A stretch of 64,000 bases of DNA from an uncultured Campylobacter sp. (GCF_937959485.1 NZ_CALGPY010000005.1:496001-560000); one strand, 5' to 3'. Counted from the first letter of the stretch, positions 1 through 8,381 are shown. A program made the numbers and translations. Notes: generated by a model from the sequence alone, not told the origin.

Positions 1-653
1 TTCACGTATTTTTAAAATCCCTTCCGCTGCCGTCTTATGTTAAAAAATCTATAGAATTTAAAAAAGGGGTGCCGAGCAAACTCTGCGCCGATCTTTATTA
101 TAGGCGTATAGATGCCGCGGTAATCTCCAGCATCGAAAGCCGCCGCGCAAAATACCGCAGGCTGCCTCTGGGAATCGTCGCAAAGCGTGAGGTGCTAAGC
201 GTGCTCGTGCGCAAAAACTCGGCGCCCAGGCTCGATCCCGCGTCGATGAGCTCAAATATGCTAGCTCGCGTGCTGGATCTTAGCGGCGAGGTGCTAATCG
301 GCGATAATGCTCTAAAGGCGCTGCTTTCGCAGGGCAAGGATAAATTTTACGATTTGGGCGAAATTTGGCAGCAGCGCACGGGCTTGCCCTTTGTTTTCGG
401 GCGGCTGTGCTGCGTGAAAAACGAAAAAGCCTATTCGCGCCTGGCAACGAAATTTTTGCGTTCGCGCATTAAAATTCCAAGATATATTCTGCAAAGCTAC
501 GCCTTTTCGCGGGGCATAAAAGAGCGTGAAATTTTAAATTATCTAAAATTTATAAGCTACAAAATCGGCGTCCGCGAGGAGCTGGCTCTGAAAAAATTTA
601 TCGCCAAAGCCAAAAAATTAAAATTTAATCCGGTTCAAAAGGAGGAACTATGA
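1..653 (+). CDS. mqnA: Chorismate dehydratase MqnA, futalosine menaquinone pathway (5' end outside window)
   Basis: MqnA converts chorismate to 3-enolpyruvoyl-benzoate, the first step of the futalosine route to menaquinone, in the cytosol. The frame is already open at base 3 and reads as coding upstream of the first possible start (GTG at 69). The residues before that GTG (LPLPSYVKKSIEFKKG) look like the conserved N-terminal part of the family, so the gene is cut by the window edge and the GTG is not its start. Family-like stretches visible are VISSIES, LIGDNALK and YDLGEIW near the substrate-binding cleft. The stop overlaps gdhA by four bases (ATGA), implying joint transcription. Another pathway gene, mqnP, lies at 27999. 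The assignment rests on remembered family sequence. Confidence 0.8.
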   Translation, partial: HVFLKSLPLPSYVKKSIEFKKGVPSKLCADLYYRRIDAAVISSIESRRAKYRRLPLGIVAKREVLSVLVRKNSAPRLDPASMSSNMLARVLDLSGEVLIGDNALKALLSQGKDKFYDLGEIWQQRTGLPFVFGRLCCVKNEKAYSRLATKFLRSRIKIPRYILQSYAFSRGIKEREILNYLKFISYKIGVREELALKKFIAKAKKLKFNPVQKEEL

Positions 654-2008
654 AGTCTTACATCGACGGCTTGCTGCTAAATTTAAAGCGCGCCAATCCC
701 GGTCAGGAGGTCTTTATCCAGGCATCGACCGAAATTTTATACTCGCTCATACCGCTTCTAAAGCGCGACGAGCGATACGTGAAAAATAAAATTTTAGAGC
801 GCATTTTAGCGCCCGAGCGTACGATGATGTTTCGCGTCGTCTATATGAGCGACGACGGCGAGCCCTGCGTGCATACGGGATACCGCATAGAGTTCAACTC
901 CGCTTTAGGACCTTACAAAGGCGGTCTGCGCTTTCATCCGAGCGTAAATTTAGGCGTTTTAAAATTTTTAGGGTTTGAACAAATTTTTAAAAATTCCCTC
1001 ACCGGCCTTAATATCGGCGGCGCAAAAGGCGGCGCAAATTTCGATCCTAAGGGCAAGAGCGACGGCGAGATTATGAGATTTTGTCAAGCTTTTATGTTAG
1101 AACTTCACCGCCTAATCAGCTCCAATACCGACGTACCCGCAGGCGACATCGGCGTGGGCGGTCGCGAGATCGGCTATATGTACGGCGCGTATAAAAAGCT
1201 CACCCGCAGATTCGACGGCGCGCTTACGGGCAAGGGGTTAAGCTGGGGCGGAAGTCTTGCGCGCACCGAGGCTACGGGCTACGGCTCGGTATATTTTGCA
1301 AACGAGATGCTAGCTACCAGGGGCGATTCGCTGCACGGCAAAATTTGCACGATCTCGGGCGCCGGCAACGTCGCGATCTACACCGCCGAAAAGCTCTATC
1401 AAATGCAGGCTAAGCCCGTCACCGTAAGCGATTCCACGGGCTTTATCTATGACGCCGATGGAATAGACGTGGCGCTTCTTAAAAAGCTAAAAGAGCAGCT
1501 GCGCGTAGGGCTTTGCGAATATACCAAGGAGCGTCCCGGCGCAAAATTTACCCCCGCAAGCGCCTATCCCGCAGGCCGCAACGGCGTGTGGAGCGTACCG
1601 TGCGACGCGGCATTTCCGAGCGCTACGCAGAACGAGCTCAATCTGGACGATGCGCAAACCCTTTACGCCAACGGATGCCGCATGGTTTGCGAGGGCGCGA
1701 ATATGCCCAGTACGCTCGAGGCGGTCGATTTTATGCTCGCGCAAAAGGACCTTCTTTTCGGTCCTGCGAAAGCGGCGAATGCGGGCGGCGTGGCTACGAG
1801 CGGGCTTGAGATGGCGCAAAACGCGCAGATGGCGTCGTGGAGCTTCGAGGAGGTCGACGGCAAGCTGCGCGAGATCATGCGTCACATATTTCGCACCAGC
1901 TACGAGACCTCGAAGGAATTCGGTGCGGAGGGCAATCTCGTGCTGGGCTCGAATATCGCGGGCTTTCGCCGCGTAGCCGACGCGATGCTGGATCAAGGGC
2001 TGGTTTAG
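650..2008 (+). CDS. gdhA: NADP-type glutamate dehydrogenase
   Basis: The enzyme reductively aminates 2-oxoglutarate to glutamate, normally with NADPH, and works as a cytosolic hexamer. The 452 residues match the usual length of the hexameric class. Visible family blocks are PYKGGLRFHP, the catalytic-lysine motif GGAKGG, and NTDVPAGDIGVGGRE. A Rossmann half follows with SGAGNVA at about residue 240, and CEGANMP with NAGGVATSGLEM lies near the C-terminus. The ATG is preceded by AGGAGG at good spacing and overlaps the mqnA stop by four bases. NADP preference is inferred from the family, not from a residue I can read as decisive. No terminator is visible downstream. Confidence 0.96.
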   Translation: MKSYIDGLLLNLKRANPGQEVFIQASTEILYSLIPLLKRDERYVKNKILERILAPERTMMFRVVYMSDDGEPCVHTGYRIEFNSALGPYKGGLRFHPSVNLGVLKFLGFEQIFKNSLTGLNIGGAKGGANFDPKGKSDGEIMRFCQAFMLELHRLISSNTDVPAGDIGVGGREIGYMYGAYKKLTRRFDGALTGKGLSWGGSLARTEATGYGSVYFANEMLATRGDSLHGKICTISGAGNVAIYTAEKLYQMQAKPVTVSDSTGFIYDADGIDVALLKKLKEQLRVGLCEYTKERPGAKFTPASAYPAGRNGVWSVPCDAAFPSATQNELNLDDAQTLYANGCRMVCEGANMPSTLEAVDFMLAQKDLLFGPAKAANAGGVATSGLEMAQNAQMASWSFEEVDGKLREIMRHIFRTSYETSKEFGAEGNLVLGSNIAGFRRVADAMLDQGLV

Positions 2009-2471
2009 GCCTGCTTATCGTGCCGAAAGCCGCAGCTCGCTTTTAAATTTAAGATTTTTAAATTTACGGCAAGCTTTTTGGCGGGTTTGATAAAATTTCA
2101 ATCGTTTGCGCTGAGGATATAGCCGCTCATCGCTATAATTCATTCTGCGCAACTTGTGCGCTGCGTAAATTTAAATAGCGCCGAGCAGCGTTTTAAAATT
2201 TTAGCTCGTCGTAGCGCTGCTTTTAAAATTTAGCCGCAAGCACGACAAAGACCGCCCAGCCAAATTTCATCTTTAAATTTGGCTGGTAAATTCCGCCCGT
2301 TAAATTTAGCTTTGAAATTTGACGTTTAAAATTTAGCTCGAAGCTGCTTTTAAATTTAGCCTAAAATTTTATCTCAGCTCGCCCGCGCAGCGCGTAAATT
2401 TAAACTGAGCACGGGCTGAGCGTTTACCGCATTTTGGCATAATGGCGCAAATTTTATCCAAAGGTTGCAAT
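2009..2471. other. Gene-free gap rich in AAATTT words, ending in a promoter
   Basis: No convincing reading frame is seen. By eye I count about 15 AAATTT/AAATTC hexamers in the first 433 bases, mostly inside TTTAAATTTA, AAAATTTTA and AAATTTAGC contexts. The right end carries the promoter and leader of the DUF4197 gene. Confidence 0.7.
2438..2443 (+). promoter_or_regulatory. Probable -10 box CATAAT for the DUF4197 gene
   Basis: CATAAT lies 28 bases before the ATG at 2472. The in-frame upstream ATG at 2442 falls inside this box, so transcription would begin after it and 2472 is the more likely start. No clear -35 is seen, as is usual for Campylobacter sigma-70 promoters. Confidence 0.5.
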
Positions 2472-3203
2472 ATGAAAAAATTTATGGTTTTACTCGCCGC
2501 CGCGTCGCTGTCGCTCGCGCATGCGGACGTAACGGATATCCTAAAGCAGGGCGCGGACGTGCTCGGTGCGACTCAGAGCGGAAACTACAAAGAGCTGCTC
2601 GCTTCCGCTACGAACCGCGCCGTAGCCGAGCTCGCCAAGGGCTACATCCACAGCAAGACCGCTAAAATCGAGCTTCCTCCTTCGCTGAAGGCGGCTGCGA
2701 AGCTTGCGAGAAAGGTAGGCGGCGATAAATGGGAACGTGAGCTCGTCGTGAGCATGAACGACGCCGCTACCAAGGCGGTGAGCGGTGCGAGCAAGATATT
2801 TTTGCAAGATCTGAAATCTATGAGCGATGCCGACGTTAAAAAGCTCATCGGCGGCGGCGACACGGCGCTTAGCGAGTATCTGCAGAGCAAATCAGGTGCG
2901 AAGCTGCGGGCGGTTTTTAGGCCGATCGTAAGCGATATGATGAGCAAAAACAGCTTCGCGACAGCGTATAACGGGCTAAATTCCTTCGCGCAAAACAAGA
3001 TCGCGGGTAACGAAGCGGTGCAAAACATCGCGCGCGGGCTGGGTGCGAGCGAGTATCTGCCTAAGCAGGGCGAGGATCTGAACGATTACATCACGCAAAA
3101 GACGCTGGACGGGCTATTTGCGGTGATGAGGGAAAAAGAAAGCGCGCTTCGCGGCAGCGCCGTTGGCAAAGGTGCCGGGATTTTAGGCAAGGTGCTTAAA
3201 TAA
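2472..3203 (+). CDS. Exported DUF4197 family protein
   Basis: A 243-residue protein of unknown function. It starts with a signal peptide (MKKFMVLLAAASLSLAHA, cleavage after about residue 18), so it is probably periplasmic. The rest is alpha-helical in character, with many Ala, Lys and Leu residues and the segments LKQGADVLG, LPPSLKAAAKLARKVGG and DGLFAVMREKE, which resemble DUF4197 proteins. I chose the ATG at 2472 rather than 2442 because it gives an intact signal peptide, has AAGG upstream, and lies downstream of a probable -10 box. The gene appears monocistronic, with AT-word-rich gaps on both sides. The family name is from memory. Confidence 0.8.
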   Translation: MKKFMVLLAAASLSLAHADVTDILKQGADVLGATQSGNYKELLASATNRAVAELAKGYIHSKTAKIELPPSLKAAAKLARKVGGDKWERELVVSMNDAATKAVSGASKIFLQDLKSMSDADVKKLIGGGDTALSEYLQSKSGAKLRAVFRPIVSDMMSKNSFATAYNGLNSFAQNKIAGNEAVQNIARGLGASEYLPKQGEDLNDYITQKTLDGLFAVMREKESALRGSAVGKGAGILGKVLK

Positions 3204-3640
3204 AACTTGCGGCGAGGCTTTGGCGTAAATTTCGCCGTATAGCTACTTTTAGTTGCTTTGCGCCGCCGGTTTGAGTAGCTTAAGGCCTGCGCACGAAGTT
3301 GCCCGCTCGCGCGAGCAGCTGCTTGAGTCAAAGTAGGCGCGCGGCAGAATTTAGAGGTTTGTTTGTCGCGCGCTCGGCATGTTGGCTTTATACGATAATC
3401 TTATGCGGAGTTTAGTCTGCGAAATTTAAAATTTCGCAGAGCTTCAGGGATTTGAAATTTTAAAATTTCACGCGGTGTTTAGGTTCGCGTATAGACAGCG
3501 TTTATATCTAAAATTTTACAAAGCGGCGGAGTATCGAGAAATAGGGCGATATTAGATAAGAGTGTAAGGATAAAACAAGAAAGCTGTCTTGTAAATTTCG
3601 CTTCTTTCATATCTCTCTTTATTGTTCCGCAAAAACCGGT
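3204..3640. other. Gene-free gap with two AAATTT palindromes
   Basis: No reading frame is convincing. It contains a near-perfect palindrome at 3417-3439 (arms CTGCGAAATTT and AAATTTCGCAG around one A) and a second perfect one at 3453-3470 (TGAAATTTTAAAATTTCA). Either could end transcription from the DUF4197 gene, but neither is followed by a long T run. The right end abuts the AT-rich island. Confidence 0.6.
3417..3470. repeat. Pair of palindromes with AAATTT core
   Basis: The two palindromes lie 13 bases apart. Both share the core that recurs in gaps across the window (9668-9683, 57662-57683, 41510-41545). They are seen directly. Their role, whether terminator, uptake or methylation site, or structural repeat, is not known. 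Confidence 0.7.
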
Positions 3641-3928
3641 TTACTCATTAGTTCTATTATTTTCTGATTCCATTCTTCTTAATTCTTTAAGCGCTCTATT
3701 ATGGACATTGGCTTGCTTGCAAACTCTACCTTCAGCAGCAATATATCTTACTAAATTTATATCATTTGTATCGATTGCTATCAATAATCTACCCATAAGC
3801 CTCTCCTCTACAAAAAACGTATAATCACACTTTGCACACAAATTGCTTTCATAAATTATAAATAATAACAAAATTACTACAGCGCAAATTATAAATTTTA
3901 ATGCTTTGATGATTCCGCTTTTTATCAT
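3641..3928 (-). CDS. Small membrane-anchored protein of the immunity-type island
   Basis: The 95-residue product is not recognised. An N-terminal hydrophobic helix (about residues 8-26, FIICAVVILLLFIIYES) is followed by a short region with two Cys (CAKC) and a charged C-terminus, so a single-pass inner-membrane protein or uncleaved exported protein is likely. The segment with IDTNDINLVRYIAAEGR resembles one ankyrin-type helix pair, but too little is present to call a repeat. AAGGAG precedes the ATG. It is the last gene of a six-gene minus-strand run with gaps of 29-91 bases and lower GC than its surroundings, which suggests acquisition as a block. Confidence 0.6.
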   Translation of the reverse strand: MIKSGIIKALKFIICAVVILLLFIIYESNLCAKCDYTFFVEERLMGRLLIAIDTNDINLVRYIAAEGRVCKQANVHNRALKELRRMESENNRTNE

Positions 3929-4000
3929 TTATTTATTCTCCTTATCTTTGTATGTATTCTACCCATACATACCGCCAACGCCAATTTGTGGGGCATTATA

Positions 4001-4786
4001 TCACTTCTTATTTTTAAATTTAAATCTCTTTTGCTTAATTTTTATGAAATTTTCCAACTGCTTATCGGTAAAATTTAAAACCTCTTTTCGGTTTTGCAAA
4101 TTTACATAGGTGTGCCTTATATCACAGCACCTATAAAAAATATATTTCCAATTTTTAATTAGCCAGTCTGCCTCTATCATATTTTTATCTGTTTTAAATA
4201 AAAACGGCAGAACCCATAAGCCCGCCTTGTAGCCGCTAATTACGACCAATTTTATAAAATTTACTCCATCATCGTCTTTTGCTTTTACTACGATAAAGCT
4301 TACATTTTTCTCATATGGATAGCTGGATTTTCTACACTCGATAATATCTCCGACCTCGATCTTTCCGCGAAATTTCAAGAGAGGAATGCTAAATTTTTTC
4401 ATTAGACTCCTCTTTATGCGTCTATTGCGTCCGAATTTATCCCTAGGTTTTGTCAGTCTGAAACCGGGGATTGTTTCGTCGCAATCTTCTAGTTCATCGC
4501 TACTAAGGTAATTATCAGAGCATATGAATACCTCCCGGGGGCTCGCATTGATGCCGAAATTTGCTAAATTACGAATTAATTGCTCCTTATCCACGACAAA
4601 CCCCGCTTTGCTTGATAACATCTCGCTAGGAAGTTCAAAGTATCTGTTATCTTTTAAATTTAAAAGGCAAGGATTTTCTGTCCAGAAACATCGCTCATCA
4701 CAGACCATAAGCTCATCGTCGTTAAATTTTATAATATCGCCTCTTTGTAAATCATTGTCGAAGGTTGATATTGGTAAGATGGTCAT
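4001..4786 (-). CDS. Putative immunity protein, C-terminal half Imm45-like
   Basis: A 261-residue cytosolic-looking protein without signal or membrane helices. The second half contains GDIIECRKSSYPYEKNVSF, FIKLVVISGYKAGLWV, ADWLIKNWKYIFYRC and DIRHTYV. From memory this order (start of a small barrel, GYKAGL, WLIxNW, then a tyrosine/cysteine stretch) resembles Imm45 immunity proteins of polymorphic toxin systems. The first 120 residues contain a similar opening (RGDIIKFNDDELMVCDE) and may be a degenerate copy of the same fold. AAGGA precedes the ATG. The neighbours include an Imm53-like gene, which supports an immunity role, but the cognate toxin is not in view. The family call is tentative. 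Confidence 0.5.
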   Translation of the reverse strand: MTILPISTFDNDLQRGDIIKFNDDELMVCDERCFWTENPCLLNLKDNRYFELPSEMLSSKAGFVVDKEQLIRNLANFGINASPREVFICSDNYLSSDELEDCDETIPGFRLTKPRDKFGRNRRIKRSLMKKFSIPLLKFRGKIEVGDIIECRKSSYPYEKNVSFIVVKAKDDDGVNFIKLVVISGYKAGLWVLPFLFKTDKNMIEADWLIKNWKYIFYRCCDIRHTYVNLQNRKEVLNFTDKQLENFIKIKQKRFKFKNKK

Positions 4787-4856
4787 TTAAAGTCCTTTTT
4801 TGCTTGCTAGATTAAACATGTTCATAATAAATTTTTCGTTATTTGTAATCGCTAAA

Positions 4857-5489
4857 TTACACCTCTATACTCACATCCTTATACTTTTCATAAAGCCTCG
4901 GCTTTAAAATTTTATCACGATACTCTTTGCCCGCATTAGTCATACACATCCAGTGGCTAAATCTACTCCAGGTATCGGGATTCTTCCAAGTTATCTCTGC
5001 TTTGGGAGTTATGTTCTCCTCCTCTAAAAATTTATACCCAAAAAAGAAATTATCTCTAAAATAGACCCACTTCTCATAAAGCGACATACCTAGATCGATC
5101 TTGGATAAATTCGTATCGAAGTCAGCCCATTTCTTTCTTAAATTTTCGCCCTCTATGCCGAAGTCTATCATACCCCCTAAAAACAGCTGACCCATTACTC
5201 CGAAATACTCTCCCGCGTATGTCGGATAGGCTGAAATTTCAGGATTATCTTCGTCCGCTAGCTTATAATCGCTTTGGATAATCCAATGTAGTTCAAACCA
5301 TTCGTACCAATCAAAGATTTCATATTCAATGTAATCCAAAATATCTTTTTTTCTGGTACCGGGAATTTGAGCTAATATGCGAATAAACGAATCCATCCAG
5401 CAATCAAATCCTAAAGCCTTATAAAGTTCTTCATCTTTGTTAAAAACCCAGCCGTATAGTTCATTCGGTTTTAAAATTTTAAATTTCAT
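4857..5489 (-). CDS. Uncharacterised soluble protein in immunity-type island
   Basis: I do not recognise this 210-residue product. It is acidic and rich in Trp, Tyr and Phe (for example YEIFDWYEWFELHW and EKWVYFRDNFFFGYKF), has no signal peptide or clear membrane helix, and ends DVSIEV. Such aromatic acidic single-domain proteins are common among immunity proteins of contact-dependent or Rhs toxins, and its place between an Imm45-like gene and an Imm53-like gene points the same way. That role is inference from context only. An AAGGAG ribosome-binding site stands before the ATG. Gaps to its neighbours are about 70 bases on each side, same strand, so one transcript is plausible. Confidence 0.6.
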   Translation of the reverse strand: MKFKILKPNELYGWVFNKDEELYKALGFDCWMDSFIRILAQIPGTRKKDILDYIEYEIFDWYEWFELHWIIQSDYKLADEDNPEISAYPTYAGEYFGVMGQLFLGGMIDFGIEGENLRKKWADFDTNLSKIDLGMSLYEKWVYFRDNFFFGYKFLEEENITPKAEITWKNPDTWSRFSHWMCMTNAGKEYRDKILKPRLYEKYKDVSIEV

Positions 5490-5557
5490 AGTATCTCCTT
5501 TTTAAATTTAATCGGTTGGCGATATAAAATTTACCTCATCGATCCGTTTAGTTGATC

Positions 5558-6094
5558 TCATATAAACTCGCTAATATAAAAATTATTTGATTCCGAGAGT
5601 TTAGGCATACTTTTTATTATTTCATCTAAATCGACGCTCTTTATTTCGGCGCAATTTTTTAGATCGCCGCAGATGCTGATAAAAACAAGATCGTCTCCAT
5701 TTTTGCCTATAAATTTACCCTTTGCGTAATAGCCGCCTTCAAATCTTTCATAGGCTATATAATATAATATTTGCTTTAAAATTTCACTTTGATCCAGCTT
5801 GAAAAAGGTGCAGAATTTCGCGCCCTCTATATCTTGCGATATGTCGGTAGCGCCTACGGAGCTTTTTTCATATTTTTTAAGATCTATTTTTCCGATATTG
5901 TTTTCATCTCCTTCGCCGATTGCTCCAAGCACGCGAAAATCCCTATCTATCTCGCCGTAAATATCAAAAAACAGATAACTGCCCTTAAAGCTTTTATAGG
6001 CGAATTCCTTTACGGCGTCCTTAACAATTTCGATATTTGCAAGCGTAACTTCGGTCTTTTTGCAAGATTCGTTTTTTATCTCGACTTCGATCAT
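5558..6094 (-). CDS. Uncharacterised acidic protein in immunity-type island
   Basis: The 178-residue product is not recognised. It is acidic, with alternating hydrophobic strands (SYLFFDIYGEIDRDFRVLG, DDLVFISICGDL) that suggest an alpha/beta fold, and it has no export signal or membrane segment. AAGGAG lies eight bases before the ATG. It sits in the minus-strand run between the unknown 210-residue gene and the Imm53-like gene, with only 29 bases to the latter, so the two are probably co-translated. An immunity or accessory role is inferred from neighbours alone. Confidence 0.6.
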   Translation of the reverse strand: MIEVEIKNESCKKTEVTLANIEIVKDAVKEFAYKSFKGSYLFFDIYGEIDRDFRVLGAIGEGDENNIGKIDLKKYEKSSVGATDISQDIEGAKFCTFFKLDQSEILKQILYYIAYERFEGGYYAKGKFIGKNGDDLVFISICGDLKNCAEIKSVDLDEIIKSMPKLSESNNFYISEFI

Positions 6095-6123
6095 CTAGGC
6101 TCCTTTATTTGCCTTGCTAAATT

Positions 6124-6399
6124 TTAATCCATAAGCCATTTTACTACATGCTCCAATAATTCCTCTAAATTTTCGGCTCCGCAACTTCCTTTGAGTTCGT
6201 TTTCCGTGGCATTGATGAAAAACCAATCCTCGTCATCTCTATCGATATTTATTTTGATCGGCTTTTTCCCGCTCTCGCCATCGATTTCAATCCACCAACC
6301 GGGATTATCGACCGTTTCTAGCGTAAGGCCATATTCATGCTCCCATTCTCCGTCGCATTTGGAAGCGTACCAGTTTTGTATGAGTTTTAGATTACTCAT
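6124..6399 (-). CDS. Imm53-like immunity protein
   Basis: A 91-residue acidic protein whose whole length resembles the Imm53 family of immunity proteins. The features are an N-terminal LIQNWYASKCDGEWEHEYG block, then LETVDNPGWWIEIDG, a DDEDWFF strand, and a C-terminal LEELLEHVVKWL helix. Family members neutralise nuclease or other toxins delivered by polymorphic toxin systems by binding them in the cytosol. The cognate toxin is not encoded in this window. AAAGGAGG precedes the ATG. The family match is from memory of the conserved CDGxWEHxYG and DNPGW signatures. It is the best-supported immunity gene of the island. Confidence 0.75.
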   Translation of the reverse strand: MSNLKLIQNWYASKCDGEWEHEYGLTLETVDNPGWWIEIDGESGKKPIKINIDRDDEDWFFINATENELKGSCGAENLEELLEHVVKWLMD

Positions 6400-6490
6400 T
6401 GTTTCCTCCTTTAATTTTATAAATTTTAAAATTCTAAATTTATTAGGCTTTGATATTGCAATTGAAGCAGGGCTTCTTTGCTATTTAAAT

Positions 6491-6844
6491 TTAATCGCTT
6501 ATTAGAAATTTCTTTTCCAAGCCATCTTCCTTTATGTCGATTATCTTCCACCCCGGTCTATTTAAAAATTTTATAGCTTTTTCATCCAGTTCGGACAATG
6601 GCTCCTCAAGATTAAATTTAGTTTTATAGTAATATAGCGAAAGATCTCTTTTGTTGCCCTGCTCCATAAGTTGCATTATGCACCTATCGTTTGAATCACC
6701 GGTTATATGGCGGTTTATCATCATAAACGCCTCACAGCTTTTATGAAACGGAAAGCGACCGAAGTTAAAAAGATTGCCGACGAGCTCAAATACAAGGACA
6801 AAAAACAGAAATAAAATGAATAGTTTAATTCCTCTACGTTTCAT
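6491..6844 (-). CDS. Small membrane-anchored protein of the immunity-type island
   Basis: Not recognised; 117 residues. An N-terminal membrane helix (about residues 8-26, LFILFLFFVLVFELVGNLF) is followed by an extracytoplasmic region with two Cys (KSCEAFMM and DRCIMQ), which could form a disulfide. The C-terminal part ends WKIIDIKEDGLEKKFLISD. The layout parallels the 95-residue protein at the other end of the run. It is the first gene of the minus-strand island. Membrane immunity proteins against pore-forming toxins can look like this, but no function can be assigned. Confidence 0.6.
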   Translation of the reverse strand: MKRRGIKLFILFLFFVLVFELVGNLFNFGRFPFHKSCEAFMMINRHITGDSNDRCIMQLMEQGNKRDLSLYYYKTKFNLEEPLSELDEKAIKFLNRPGWKIIDIKEDGLEKKFLISD

Positions 6845-6959
6845 TGCGGCGCTTCCTAAATTTTGAAATCAAAAATTCGTTTGTGTTTTTAAATGCCAGA
6901 CGGTATTTGCGCTTAAGTCGCGGGTGCGTCTAAGCGCTAGTAGCGGTCTGGCACAAAAT

Positions 6960-8312
6960 TTACGACGCTATCTCGCCTTTTGCTGCGCCAGCTGCCGCGG
7001 ATTCGCTTTCGTCCATGATGATGAGCTGTTTTGCACGCTTAATCTTGGCATCGTCGCGAAACGCCGCGCGCACCTTGTCCATGCCGGTGTAGAATTCCTT
7101 CATCAAAACAAGGCACAAATACGCGCCAAATTCCGTCGTGCGGATGATCTCGCCCTCGATGCGTACGGCTCCTGCTAGCCTTAGCAGGCTAAGCTCTCTG
7201 CCCAGTTCGCGACGCAAATTTAGATCGTTTACGGCGTTAAATTTAGCGATATCGATCTCGCCGTTAAAAAGCTCGGTCAAAAAGAGGTATTTCGCGCGCT
7301 CGGATCTGCTAAAATCGCAAGTGGCGATTACGGTGCTTTCGTTTTTGCGCACCCTGCTTGCGTACTCTTCGAGGTTGAACGCATTTACGAGCAGCCTGCC
7401 GCCTAGGAAACTAAACGCGCCGCTTCCGATGCCCACGTATTCGTGGTTTGTGCCTACATACTCGTCGTTGATGTTTGATTTCTCGCGAGCGAAAGCCCAT
7501 GCGTTGCTGCGGTGCCAGCTAGAAAATTCCTTGCAGATGATGGAGTAAAACTCCTCCTCGCGGTCTATGTTGCTAACGCCGAGGCTCCGCGCTATTTGAT
7601 CGCGCATCAAAGGGGATTTCATCAGCGGATACAGCGTGATCTGCTCGGGCTTCACCGCCTTTGCCGCTTCGATGTCGCGAAGTAAAATTTCGCGTGTTTG
7701 AAACGGAAAGTTAAAAATCAGATCTAGGCTTAAAATCGGTAAAATTCCGACCGCTCGGGATAGTTTTTCTTGCAAAATTTCGCCCGAGCCGAATTTGTCG
7801 TAGCGTGAAGCTTTGCGTAAAATATCATCATCAAAGCTCTGCACCCCTACGCTTAGGCGATCTATTAGCCCGCGAAATCGCAGCAAGCTCTCAGGCTCGA
7901 TGTGGTTGGGATCGCTCTCGCACGAGACCTCTTTGATACTAAAAAGCGACTTGGCAAGCTCCAGGGTGCGCGCTAGCTCCTCCTCGTCGATGAGCGTCGT
8001 GCCACCGCCTACATAAAGCGTCTCAAAGTCGTAGCCTGCGTCCTTCGTGCGCTGCATCTCGGTGCGTAGCGCGCCGAAATACGCCTTGCACGCACCACGC
8101 TCGTAGGCGTATTTATGAAAGGAGCAGTACGGGCAAAACGTGTGGCAGAAGGGCACGTGCATGTAGAGCATATATTTTTTATCGGGGTTTGGAATTTTAG
8201 CGATGTTCTCTTGCGTGATGTCGATTCTAAGGGAGTTGTATAGGGATTTTTGCATGGTGTCGGCGGCGTATTTTTTAGCGAAGCTATGCACCATTTGACT
8301 GATAAAATTCAT
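6960..8312 (-). CDS. HemN/HemW-like radical SAM protein
   Basis: A 450-residue radical SAM enzyme of the coproporphyrinogen III oxidase-like family. The iron-sulfur motif is C56-x3-C60-x2-C63 (CHTFCPYCSF). It is followed by the glycine-rich SAM segment YVGGGTT, then SVGVQSFDDDILRKASR and the HemN-type GAFSFLGG. The fourth cysteine of true HemN (CxC) is replaced by SF, so oxygen-independent coproporphyrinogen oxidase activity is doubtful. A heme chaperone (HemW) or other heme-related role is as likely. The C-terminal domain is longer than HemW and ends in an Ala/Glu/Ser tail. It lies between the immunity-type island and the azlCD genes with separate spacing, so it is probably transcribed alone. 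Confidence 0.8.
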   Translation of the reverse strand: MNFISQMVHSFAKKYAADTMQKSLYNSLRIDITQENIAKIPNPDKKYMLYMHVPFCHTFCPYCSFHKYAYERGACKAYFGALRTEMQRTKDAGYDFETLYVGGGTTLIDEEELARTLELAKSLFSIKEVSCESDPNHIEPESLLRFRGLIDRLSVGVQSFDDDILRKASRYDKFGSGEILQEKLSRAVGILPILSLDLIFNFPFQTREILLRDIEAAKAVKPEQITLYPLMKSPLMRDQIARSLGVSNIDREEEFYSIICKEFSSWHRSNAWAFAREKSNINDEYVGTNHEYVGIGSGAFSFLGGRLLVNAFNLEEYASRVRKNESTVIATCDFSRSERAKYLFLTELFNGEIDIAKFNAVNDLNLRRELGRELSLLRLAGAVRIEGEIIRTTEFGAYLCLVLMKEFYTGMDKVRAAFRDDAKIKRAKQLIIMDESESAAAGAAKGEIAS

Positions 8313-8381
8313 AAAACTTTAACCTTTTTTAAACTTAAAAACTAATTTTTGAAGTTTATCGAAAACTAACTTATAAATTTA

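Noticed and set aside
1487..1996. Long minus-strand open frames opposite gdhA, and plus-strand frames at 1513 and 1650
   Set aside because: They lie wholly on the strong gdhA gene, lack ribosome-binding sites and have Arg/Ala/His-rich shadow composition.
2442..2471. Earlier ATG for the DUF4197 gene
   Set aside because: It falls in the probable -10 box and puts ten residues before the signal peptide.
3906..4109. 67-residue plus-strand frame in the island
   Set aside because: It overlaps two minus-strand genes with clear ribosome-binding sites and is a hydrophobic shadow.
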